DNA from: Hydrogenophaga intermedia | GTDB taxonomy: Bacteria > Pseudomonadota > Gammaproteobacteria > Burkholderiales > Burkholderiaceae_C | Assembly (NCBI RefSeq): GCF_000723405.1 | Contig: NZ_CCAE010000007.1 | Coordinates: 62,001 to 126,000, forward strand | Length of the DNA stretch: 64,000 nucleotides | Direction of reading: 5' to 3' | Notes under the pieces: model-generated | Databases searched by the model: none | What the model was told of the DNA's origin: nothing | The model's input: the letters and a program-made list of their open reading frames with translations, nothing else | Part shown: one piece after another, positions 8,361 to 15,173 of the stretch | Layout: every line of letters starts with the position of its first letter | Numbering within the stretch: the stretch's first letter is position 1 | Program-made: the position numbers and the translations under genes

Positions 8361-9778
8361 GTTCCCCGCGCGCTCATTCCCTGCCGACGGTCACGCCGAA
8401 GAAGCGTTGCGCCGTCTACACCCGCAAATCCACCGACGAAGGGCTGGATCAGGAATACAACAGCCTCGAAGCCCAGCGCGACGCGGGCCTCGCCTTCATC
8501 GCCAGCCAGCGGCACGAGGGCTGGATCGCCGTCGGCGACGGCTACGACGACGGTGGCTACTCCGGCGGCAACATGGAGCGCCCGGCGCTGCGCCGCCTGA
8601 TGGCCGACATCGAGGCCGGGAAGATCGACACCGTGGTCGTCTACAAGATCGACCGCCTGACGCGCAGCCTGCCGGACTTCGCCAAGCTGGTCGAGGTGTT
8701 CGACCGCAACGGCGTGTCCTTCGTCTCGGTCACGCAGCAGTTCAACACCACGACCTCAATGGGGCGGCTGACGCTGAACATCCTGCTGTCCTTCGCGCAG
8801 TTCGAGCGCGAAGTCACGGGCGAGCGCATCCGCGACAAGATCGCGGCGAGCAAGGCCAAGGGCATGTGGATGGGCGGCGTTCCGCCCTTGGGCTACGACG
8901 TCGTCGAGCGCAAGCTCATCGTCAACGAACGCGAGGCGGCGCTGGTGCGCGACATCTTCCGGCGCTACGGCGAGCATGGCTCGGCGGCGCGACTGGTGCG
9001 TGAACTGGACATCGAAGGCCACACCACCAAGGCGTGGGTGACGCAAACCGGACGGCAGCGACCGGGGCGCACCATCGACCAGCAGTACCTGTTCACGATG
9101 CTGCGCAACCGCATCTACCTCGGCGAAATCTCCAACAACGGCCAGTGGTACGAGGGCCAACACGAAGCCATCGCCACCCCGGCGCTGTGGGATGCGGCGC
9201 ACGCCTTCATCGAACGGCGCAAGCAGGCTCCGCGCGAACACGCCGCCAAGCATCCGGCGCTGCTGGCGGGCCTGCTGTTCGCGCCCGATGGCCAGCGCAT
9301 GCTGCACTCCTTCGTCAAGAAGAAGAACGGGCGGCAGTACCGGTACTACGTTCCCTACCTGCACAAGCGACGCAACGCGGGTGCGAGCCTGTCGCCCCAT
9401 ACTCCGGATCGGCCGGACGTCGGCCATCTGCCCGCCGCCGAAATCGAGAACGCGGTGCTGGCGCAAATCCACGCGGCGCTCTCCGCGCCGCAGATGCTGA
9501 TCGCGGTGTGGCGATCCTGCCAGCAGCATCCTGCAGGTAGCAAGCTCGACGAGGCGCAGGTGGTCGTGGCCATGCAGCGCATCGGCGACGTGTGGGCGCA
9601 GTTGTTCCCCGCCGAGCAGCAACGCATCACGCGGCTGCTGATCGAACGGGTGCAACTACACGCGCAGGGGCTGGACATCGTCTGGCGCGAGGACGGCTGG
9701 ATCGGGTTCGGGGCCGACATCGGCGCGCACCCGCTTGTCGAAGAAGCCCGCGCGCAGGCCGAAGAGGCGCTGGCATGA
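8357..9778 (+). CDS. Large serine recombinase
   Basis: 473 residues. The resolvase/invertase catalytic domain covers about residues 16-165: YTRKS with nucleophile Ser25 and Arg23, the long helix region KIDRLTRSLPDFAKL, and FAQFEREVTGERIRDKI at the end. A recombinase DNA-binding domain (about 175-290) follows, then a third domain in which the usual zinc-ribbon cysteines are absent, and an acidic tail. It catalyses conservative site-specific recombination through a 5'-phosphoserine intermediate. It may be the element's integrase or part of a conserved DUF2924-recombinase-HTH cassette. It is translationally coupled (ATGA) at both ends. Confidence 0.9.
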   Translation: MSSPRAHSLPTVTPKKRCAVYTRKSTDEGLDQEYNSLEAQRDAGLAFIASQRHEGWIAVGDGYDDGGYSGGNMERPALRRLMADIEAGKIDTVVVYKIDRLTRSLPDFAKLVEVFDRNGVSFVSVTQQFNTTTSMGRLTLNILLSFAQFEREVTGERIRDKIAASKAKGMWMGGVPPLGYDVVERKLIVNEREAALVRDIFRRYGEHGSAARLVRELDIEGHTTKAWVTQTGRQRPGRTIDQQYLFTMLRNRIYLGEISNNGQWYEGQHEAIATPALWDAAHAFIERRKQAPREHAAKHPALLAGLLFAPDGQRMLHSFVKKKNGRQYRYYVPYLHKRRNAGASLSPHTPDRPDVGHLPAAEIENAVLAQIHAALSAPQMLIAVWRSCQQHPAGSKLDEAQVVVAMQRIGDVWAQLFPAEQQRITRLLIERVQLHAQGLDIVWREDGWIGFGADIGAHPLVEEARAQAEEALA

Positions 9779-10239
9779 ACACCACGGCGAACCCGCGCAA
9801 GCGCACCGTCCACATCGAGGTCAGTACCGATGCCCGCAGCTACGTCAGCGGCGGTCAGCGGGTCACGCTGGTACCGTTGACGATCAAGCACCGCCAGAAC
9901 CGCAAACTGCTGATCCCGCCCGCCCCCGACGCCACTGGCGCGGCAGGCGGCTTCGACGCGCCGATGATCAAGACGCTCGGCAAGGCCTTCTACTGGAAGC
10001 GGCTGATCGACGAAGGCGTCTATCCGACGACCGCAGATCTGGCGCGCGCGCTGAAAGTGGAGACAGGCTGGGCGGCCGAGGTACTGCGCATGACCATGCT
10101 GGCCCCGGACATCGTCGAGGCGATCTTCGAGGGCCGCCAACCCCGGCATCTGAACCTGCACACGCTGCGCGGCCGCCAAGACCTGCTGCCTCGAGATTGG
10201 GGCGAGCAGCGTCGGCTGCTGGGCTTCACCGACGCCTGA
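9775..10239 (+). CDS. HTH-like partner of the serine recombinase
   Basis: A 154-residue basic protein whose start overlaps the recombinase stop (ATGA). The C-terminal half (TTADLARALKVETGWAAEVLR, then LAPDIVEAIFEGRQP) looks like a KorB/ParB-type helix-turn-helix: a short helix, a turn, a recognition helix and the typical PDIVEAI continuation. It probably binds DNA together with the recombinase, as a directionality or regulatory factor (inference from coupling). Such genes are sometimes labelled LacI-like in annotations, which I do not support from the sequence. Confidence 0.6.
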   Translation: MNTTANPRKRTVHIEVSTDARSYVSGGQRVTLVPLTIKHRQNRKLLIPPAPDATGAAGGFDAPMIKTLGKAFYWKRLIDEGVYPTTADLARALKVETGWAAEVLRMTMLAPDIVEAIFEGRQPRHLNLHTLRGRQDLLPRDWGEQRRLLGFTDA

Positions 10240-10264
10240 ACCCCGTCCCCGATTTCCGCTGACG

Positions 10265-10290
10265 ACGGCGAGCCATGTGCTCGCCGTTTT
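10265..10290 (+). terminator. Terminator after the recombinase cassette
   Basis: Perfect 9-bp stem ACGGCGAGC/GCTCGCCGT (10265-10273 with 10279-10287), loop CATGT, then a short T run (TTTTCGTT). It closes the rightward 7.7-10.2 kb cassette. Confidence 0.75.
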
Positions 10291-10308
10291 CGTTGGCGCG
10301 GGCGGATT

Positions 10309-10361
10309 GGCGAACCCGAAGTTTCCGCGTGGTTCGCCATTGCGTCCCTTCAAGGTTCGCC
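10309..10361. repeat. GGTTCGC repeat cluster 1
   Basis: GGTTCGCC occurs at 10331-10338 and 10354-10361 and its complement GGCGAACC at 10309-10316, all in the 174-bp gap before the early gene at 10414. A related cluster is at 18896-18946. Operators or protein-binding iterons for the early region are the likely explanation. Confidence 0.5.
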
Positions 10362-10413
10362 ACCCGAAATTTGGAATGACACCTGTTCCTCAACAACGCA
10401 ACAGGAGCGTTCC

Positions 10414-10689
10414 ATGCAGACATCAGCAAGCAGTATCCCCCGGTCGCCCTCAACGGCGAATTCTCAGGCGATCAACAGCCTTTCACCCGGCGACCGCCGG
10501 GTGCTGAACGAAAACGAACTGGCCCAGCGATGGGGCGTCAGCCCCAAGACGCTGCAACGCTGGCGCAGCGAAGGTCGTGGCCCGCGCTACCTGAAGCTGT
10601 CCAAGCGCGTCGGCTATCCCGTGGACGCCGTCATCGAGTTCGAGCGCGACGCGCTCCACGACTCGACGTCCGAACGCGCCGCGGTTTGA
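10414..10689 (+). CDS. Excisionase/AlpA-like HTH protein
   Basis: A 91-residue DNA-binding protein. A disordered Ser/Pro-rich N-terminus is followed by a MerR-like helix-turn-helix (LNENELAQRWGVSPKTLQRW, then GPRYLKLSKRVGYP), the arrangement of phage excisionase/AlpA-type proteins. AGGAG lies 7 nt before the ATG. It is the first gene of the early operon and stands behind the GGTTCGC repeat cluster, so it may be both regulator and regulated. Whether it acts as an excisionase for the recombinase at 8.4 kb or as a transcription factor cannot be told. Confidence 0.75.
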   Translation: MQTSASSIPRSPSTANSQAINSLSPGDRRVLNENELAQRWGVSPKTLQRWRSEGRGPRYLKLSKRVGYPVDAVIEFERDALHDSTSERAAV

Positions 10690-10700
10690 GGAGCGATGCC

Positions 10701-11180
10701 ATGAACGACATCACCCTCTTTCCCGCCGACATCGCCGCGATGTCCGTCAGCCAGTTGGCCGCACTGCCCGCCGCGCAGAAGGCCGAGATCGACAAGAACC
10801 TCGACGAAGCCCTCGACTGGCTCAAAAAGGCGCGTACCAAGTTCGATGCGGCGCTCGATGCTGCCTACGGCGAACAGGCCCGCACGGCACTGCGCGATTC
10901 CGGCCGCGACTTCGGCACCGCGCACATCGACGACGGCGCGCTGCACATCAAGTTCGAGTTGCCCAAGAAGGTCAGTTGGGATCAGAAGAAGCTGGGCGTC
11001 ATCGCCGCCCACATCGTGGCCTCCGGCGAGAAGGTCGAGCACTTCCTCGACGTGAAGCTGGCGGTTTCCGAATCGCGCTTCACCAACTGGCCGCCGTCGC
11101 TCCAGCAGGAGTTCGCCGCCGCTCGAACGGTCGAGCCGGGCAAGCCGTCTTTCACCCTCTCTCTCGATTCGGAACACTGA
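10701..11180 (+). CDS. Conserved phage early protein, unknown function
   Basis: 159 residues, preceded by GAGGAG. The N-terminal half is helical and charged (AQKAEIDKNLDEALDWLKKARTKFDAALD), and the second half reads as an alpha/beta domain ending in FTLSLDSEH. No known motif recognised. It sits between the HTH gene and small ORFs in the tightly packed early operon just before recombination and replication genes, so an auxiliary role in DNA metabolism is plausible by position only. Confidence 0.7.
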   Translation: MNDITLFPADIAAMSVSQLAALPAAQKAEIDKNLDEALDWLKKARTKFDAALDAAYGEQARTALRDSGRDFGTAHIDDGALHIKFELPKKVSWDQKKLGVIAAHIVASGEKVEHFLDVKLAVSESRFTNWPPSLQQEFAAARTVEPGKPSFTLSLDSEH

Positions 11181-11182
11181 TC

Positions 11183-11464
11183 ATGAGCACCAGCCTCATC
11201 GCTTTGCTGCGCGAGCAGCTGCCGTCCATCTACGGCGATTCCCTGCCGAGGGAGATCCACTACCGCAACGCCGACGGCAACTTGATCGCCGTCGCGCTCG
11301 AAGTGGCCACGGTGGACGAACTGGCCTTTGCCATCCAGACCGCCAACGCAGAAGCCTTGACTCTGAGTCGTCGCCGCAACGCGCTGGAAGACCTCCACGC
11401 CGAAGCACGCAAGCGTGCCGCACGCGGTGCCGACCGCATCGCCGACGTCGCTTGGGAGGGCTGA
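11183..11464 (+). CDS. Small early phage protein, unknown function
   Basis: 93 residues; ATG 11183 lies 2 nt after the previous stop. The sequence has a predicted beta segment (IHYRNADGNLIAVALEVAT) and then two helices rich in Ala, Arg and Glu. No family recognised. Operon position suggests co-expression with the BRO-domain gene that follows after 2 nt. Confidence 0.65.
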   Translation: MSTSLIALLREQLPSIYGDSLPREIHYRNADGNLIAVALEVATVDELAFAIQTANAEALTLSRRRNALEDLHAEARKRAARGADRIADVAWEG

Positions 11465-11466
11465 TC

Positions 11467-12225
11467 ATGAGCGCGATCATTCCCTTCCAGTTCGAGGCGC
11501 ACGCCGTGCGCGTGCAGGTCGATGATGCGGGCCTGCCGTGGTTCAACGCCAGCGACGTCTGCGACGCGCTGGAGATGGGCAACCCGTCTCAGGCGGTCAA
11601 GTCCCATGTCGATGCAGAGGATCTCCAGAAATTGGAGACCCTTACGACAGGTGGTCGCCAGCGCCAGAACCACGTCAACGAATCCGGCCTCTACGCCCTG
11701 ATCCTCGGCAGCACGAAGGACGCCGCGAAACGCTTCAAGCGTTGGGTGACCGGCGAGGTGCTGCCAGCGATCCGCAAGACCGGCAGCTACGCCGTCCCCG
11801 GCGCGCTGGCGGCCTTGCCCGCGCCGACCCACGACCGCGTGTCCGCGATCCTGCTGATCGGCGAGGCCGTGGCGAAGGTGCCGGGCGTGAAGCCGGGCAT
11901 CGCGGCGGCAGCGACGCTGACCTGCATTCAGGAGAACACCGGCATCACCACCGAGGTGCTGCGCCGCGCGCTGCCGTCGGCCAACGAGCCGATCTGCGCC
12001 CTGAACGCCACCCAGCTTGGCAAGCTGCTGAACCGCTCGGCCAAGGCCACCAACCAGTCGCTGGCATCGCACGGCTTCCAGTTCCGAAACGACCGCGACG
12101 AATGGGAACTGACCGAGGCCGGTGAAGCCTGGGCCGAGGCCATGCCGTACTCGCGCAACGGCCATAGCGGCTATCAGATCCTCTGGAACCCTGCCGTCGC
12201 CGAGCAGTTGAAGGAGGCCGCGTGA
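11467..12225 (+). CDS. BRO-N domain antirepressor-like protein
   Basis: 252 residues. Residues 1-110 form a BRO N-terminal domain: VRVQVDDAGLPWFNASDVCDAL, a loop, then VNESGLYALILGSTKDAAKRFKRW (shown in part) and VLPAIRKTGSY, all hallmarks of phage Ant/BRO proteins. The C-terminal part (LNATQLGKLLNRSAKATNQSL, DEWELTEAG) resembles KilA-C/antirepressor DNA-binding ends. Such proteins bind DNA or repressors and modulate lysogeny. ATG 11467 is used. In this element it may antagonise the XRE or other repressors (inference). Confidence 0.88.
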   Translation: MSAIIPFQFEAHAVRVQVDDAGLPWFNASDVCDALEMGNPSQAVKSHVDAEDLQKLETLTTGGRQRQNHVNESGLYALILGSTKDAAKRFKRWVTGEVLPAIRKTGSYAVPGALAALPAPTHDRVSAILLIGEAVAKVPGVKPGIAAAATLTCIQENTGITTEVLRRALPSANEPICALNATQLGKLLNRSAKATNQSLASHGFQFRNDRDEWELTEAGEAWAEAMPYSRNGHSGYQILWNPAVAEQLKEAA

Positions 12226-13079
12226 TGAGCCTCCCCATCATCTCCGCGCAGCAGCGCATGGCCGAACGCAAAGGCGTGAAGCTGCTGATGTTGGGCAAGT
12301 CCGGCATCGGCAAGACCACCCGGCTCAAAGACCTCGACCCGGCCACCACGCTGTTCCTCGACATCGAGGCGGGCGATCTTGCCGTGGCCGACTGGCCGGG
12401 CGACACCATCCGTCCGGCATCGTGGCCGGAGAGCCGCGACTTCTTCGTGTTCCTTGCGGGCCCGGACAAGTCGCTGCCGCCGGAGAGCGCTTTCTCCCAG
12501 GCGCACTACGACCACGTCATCGAGAAGTTTGGCGATCCGACTCAGCTCGACCGCTACCAGACATTTTTCCTCGACTCGATCACGCAGCTGTCCCGCCAGT
12601 GCTTTGCGTGGTGCAAGACCCAGCCGGGCGCGGTCAGCGACCGTACCGGCAAACCGGACATGCGCGGTGCCTACGGGCAGCTTGGCCAGGAGATGGTCAG
12701 CGCCTTGACCCACCTCCAGCACGCACGAGGCAAGAACGTGGTGTTCGTGGCCATCCTCGATGAACGGCTCGATGACTACAACCGCAAGGTGTTCGTGCCG
12801 CAGATCGAAGGCAGCAAGACCAGCCTCGAACTGCCTGGCATCGTCGATGAGGTCGTGACGCTGGCCGAGATCAAGGCCCAGAACCCGGATGGCAGCGACA
12901 GCAGCTTCCGCGCCTTCGTCACCCACACCCTCAATCCCTACGGCTTCCCGGCCAAAGACCGCAGCGGTCGCCTCGACCTGCTCGAACCGCCGGACTTGAA
13001 CGCGCTGATCGCCAAGTGCGCAGGCACGCCCGTGCCCGCCAGCACCGCCATTCCCAAATCCCACGAATCTCAGGAGTAA
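12225..13079 (+). CDS. Phage ATP-binding protein, Sak4-like single-strand annealing ATPase
   Basis: 284 residues. A P-loop GKSGIGKTT lies near residues 24-32 and a Walker B-like TFFLDSI near residue 110; the layout is that of the short RecA-core AAA_24/Sak4 recombinases of phages. It probably promotes strand annealing or exchange with the protein encoded next as partner, and with the exonuclease at 14.2 kb. ATG 12225 is chosen because AAGGAGG stands 7 nt upstream; it overlaps the BRO stop codon. The GTG at 12222 is in frame but less likely. Confidence 0.82.
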   Translation: MSLPIISAQQRMAERKGVKLLMLGKSGIGKTTRLKDLDPATTLFLDIEAGDLAVADWPGDTIRPASWPESRDFFVFLAGPDKSLPPESAFSQAHYDHVIEKFGDPTQLDRYQTFFLDSITQLSRQCFAWCKTQPGAVSDRTGKPDMRGAYGQLGQEMVSALTHLQHARGKNVVFVAILDERLDDYNRKVFVPQIEGSKTSLELPGIVDEVVTLAEIKAQNPDGSDSSFRAFVTHTLNPYGFPAKDRSGRLDLLEPPDLNALIAKCAGTPVPASTAIPKSHESQE

Positions 13080-13084
13080 TCGCC

Positions 13085-13726
13085 ATGACCACGCAGAACT
13101 GGAACGACTTCAACGACGCCGAGCAGCAGCAAGGCTTCGACCTCATCCCCAAGGGCACCATCGTCCCGGTGCGCATGACCATCAAACCCGGTGGTCACGA
13201 TGACCCGTCGCAGAACTGGACGGGCGGCTACGCCACCCAGTCCTTTGACACCGGGTCGGTCTATCTCGCCGCCGAATTCGTGGTGACTGCAGGCAACCAC
13301 GCCAAACGCAAGATGTGGTCGAACATCGGCCTGTACTCACCAAAGGGGGCAACCTGGGGCCAGATGGGGCGCACGTTTATCCGCGCTGCGCTCAACAGTG
13401 CCCGCAACGTCCACCCGCAGGACAACAGCCCGCAAGCCTCTGCCGCACGCCGCATTCAGGGCTTCCATGAACTGGACGGCATCGAGTTCCTCGCACGCGT
13501 GGACGTCGAGAAGGATGCCAAGGGTGGTGATCGCAACGTCGTGAAGCTGGCGGTCGAACCCGACCACCCCGACTACGCCAAGTTCATGGGCGTGCCGCCC
13601 AAGACCAAGACCGGCGGCGGTAACTCCGGCGCTCCGGCACAGGCCGCGCCTTCGTCCTACGCCACCGCCACGCCCGCCGCAGCGCAGCGCGCGCCGGTGA
13701 CCGGCAAGCCCGCGTGGGCGCAGTGA
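13085..13726 (+). CDS. Putative single-strand DNA-binding partner of the Sak4-like ATPase
   Basis: 213 residues: an N-terminal OB-like beta-rich domain (FDLIPKGTIVPVRMTI, YLAAEFVVTAG, RKMWSNIGLYS, EFLARVDVEKDAKG) and a disordered Ala/Pro/Gly tail ending in PAWAQ. The layout, a globular domain plus flexible tail and position immediately after a Sak4-like gene, is that of phage SSB-like partners. Direct homology to SSB is not obvious by eye, so the role is inferred from architecture and context. Confidence 0.6.
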   Translation: MTTQNWNDFNDAEQQQGFDLIPKGTIVPVRMTIKPGGHDDPSQNWTGGYATQSFDTGSVYLAAEFVVTAGNHAKRKMWSNIGLYSPKGATWGQMGRTFIRAALNSARNVHPQDNSPQASAARRIQGFHELDGIEFLARVDVEKDAKGGDRNVVKLAVEPDHPDYAKFMGVPPKTKTGGGNSGAPAQAAPSSYATATPAAAQRAPVTGKPAWAQ

Positions 13727-13735
13727 GGGAGGCGA

Positions 13736-14218
13736 ATGAAATGCTGGGTCTGCAAACGACAGGCGCGCGGCTACGGCCACACGGATGGCCGGTTCCAGAC
13801 CGCCGATCCGCGCCGCTACGTGATGGACTGGGTGTTCTGCTCACGCCGCTGTCAGGACGCCTTTCACGCGCTCTATGGCAACTGGACGCGCGTGCAGGAA
13901 GGGCGCACGCCCAAGACGGAGGTCGCCATGATCGATCCGTCTGATGTCGAGCTGGGCGCGATGCGCAAATGCCTGAAGGCCTTCGGCGAGGCAGCGGGCG
14001 AGATTGGTTTCGGCAAACCGCTGGGCGACTACGCCGAAGCCGAGGCGCTGCGCGTCATCGACGCCATCGTCACCTGCTACACGGAGGCGATGGTCGAGCA
14101 CCACGAGGTGACCAAGTACCCGCCTGTGCGCGGCATGGAGCCGACGCCCGATCCGTTCGGCTTCTCCGATCTGGAGGACAAGGAGTTCTGGGACGAGCCA
14201 AAGGGGAAGAAGCCATGA
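13736..14218 (+). CDS. Zinc-finger phage protein (DUF6511-like)
   Basis: 160 residues. The N-terminus has a treble-clef-like cysteine set CWVCKRQARGYGHTD ... FCSRRCQDAFH (Cys pairs near residues 3/6 and 35/39), typical of FCS/MYM-like fingers. The rest is helical and acidic with a Pro-rich end. It lies between the SSB-like gene and the exonuclease and overlaps the latter's start (ATGA at 14215). The finger suggests nucleic-acid or protein binding during replication or recombination; DUF6511 is my best memory of the family name. Confidence 0.7.
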   Translation: MKCWVCKRQARGYGHTDGRFQTADPRRYVMDWVFCSRRCQDAFHALYGNWTRVQEGRTPKTEVAMIDPSDVELGAMRKCLKAFGEAAGEIGFGKPLGDYAEAEALRVIDAIVTCYTEAMVEHHEVTKYPPVRGMEPTPDPFGFSDLEDKEFWDEPKGKKP

Positions 14219-14949
14219 TGGACTTCAATTCCTCGGCCAGCGTCTCCGGCCAGATCACGGCACTGATCGACATCGGGATGCAGCGCATGCGCGAGCAACA
14301 ACCCGCACGCGACTATCTCGGTGCATCGCGTCTGGGCATCGAGTGCGAGCGCGCCTTGCAGTTCGAATACGCCAAGGCTCCCGTGGATCACGGGCGCGAC
14401 ACCGGTGGGCGGATGCTGCGCATCTTCGAACGCGGCCACGTCATGGAGGACTGCATGGTGGCGTGGCTGCGCGGCGCGGGTTTCGACCTGCGCACGCAGA
14501 GACCCGACGGCGGCCAGTTCGGTTTCTCCGACGCGCACGGTCGGCTGCGCGGTCACGTCGATGGCGTACTCGTCGACGGGCCGGAGGGCTTCCGCTATCC
14601 CGCGCTGTGGGAGAACAAATGCCTCGGCGCGAAGGCGTGGCGCGAGCTCGAAGCCAAAGGCCTCGCGGTCGCCAAACCGGTGTATGCGGCGCAGGTCGCG
14701 CTGTATCAGGCGCACCTGCAACTGCACGAGCACCCGGCGCTGTTCACCGCGATCAACGCCGACACGATGGACGTCTACGTCGAGCTGGTGGACTTCGATC
14801 CGTCGCTGGCACAGCGCATGACCGACCGCGCGGTCAAGGTCATCTCCGCAACCGAAGCCGGTGAGCTGCTGCCGCGCAACTTCAACGACCTCACCCATTT
14901 CGAGTGCCGCATGTGCGCGTGGCAAGACCGCTGCTGGAGTCCGACATGA
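14215..14949 (+). CDS. PD-(D/E)XK exonuclease (Cas4/RecB-like) of phage
   Basis: 244 residues. The nuclease core shows GHVDGVLVDG followed by ALWENKCLG, giving the D...(E)xK catalytic signature. A cysteine before the core (IECERALQF) and the C-terminal C-x2-C-x5-C (ECRMCAWQDRCW) would bind an Fe-S cluster as in Cas4/AddB-type nucleases. It probably resects DNA ends for the annealing ATPase encoded just upstream. It overlaps the upstream stop and the downstream start as ATGA, so it is strongly coupled. Confidence 0.85.
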   Translation: MMDFNSSASVSGQITALIDIGMQRMREQQPARDYLGASRLGIECERALQFEYAKAPVDHGRDTGGRMLRIFERGHVMEDCMVAWLRGAGFDLRTQRPDGGQFGFSDAHGRLRGHVDGVLVDGPEGFRYPALWENKCLGAKAWRELEAKGLAVAKPVYAAQVALYQAHLQLHEHPALFTAINADTMDVYVELVDFDPSLAQRMTDRAVKVISATEAGELLPRNFNDLTHFECRMCAWQDRCWSPT

Positions 14950-15173
14950 ACCACACCCCTTTGAATCAGGTGCTCGGCGAGCAATTCATCGACGCGCGCC
15001 AAGCGGCGCTGATGTTCAATCTGCCGACCTACTGGCTCTCGCAAGCCAAGGAACGCCAGCAGCGCCGCATTCCGCACTACCGCGTCGGCAAGCTCGTTCG
15101 CTTCAAGCCCAACGAACTGGAAGCGTGGATCGTCGCGCAGCAGCCCTCCGACGAGGAGGCTGTGGATGCTTGA
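14946..15173 (+). CDS. Small HTH protein
   Basis: 75 residues with an excisionase-like helix-turn-helix: FIDARQAALMFNLPTYWL, then IPHYRVGKLVRFKPNELEAW. This is a MerR-like/DUF-type binding domain common in phage early regions. Its start overlaps the exonuclease stop (ATGA) and its end overlaps the primase start by 8 bp. It may load or regulate the primase, or act as Xis; sequence does not decide. Confidence 0.75.
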   Translation: MNHTPLNQVLGEQFIDARQAALMFNLPTYWLSQAKERQQRRIPHYRVGKLVRFKPNELEAWIVAQQPSDEEAVDA

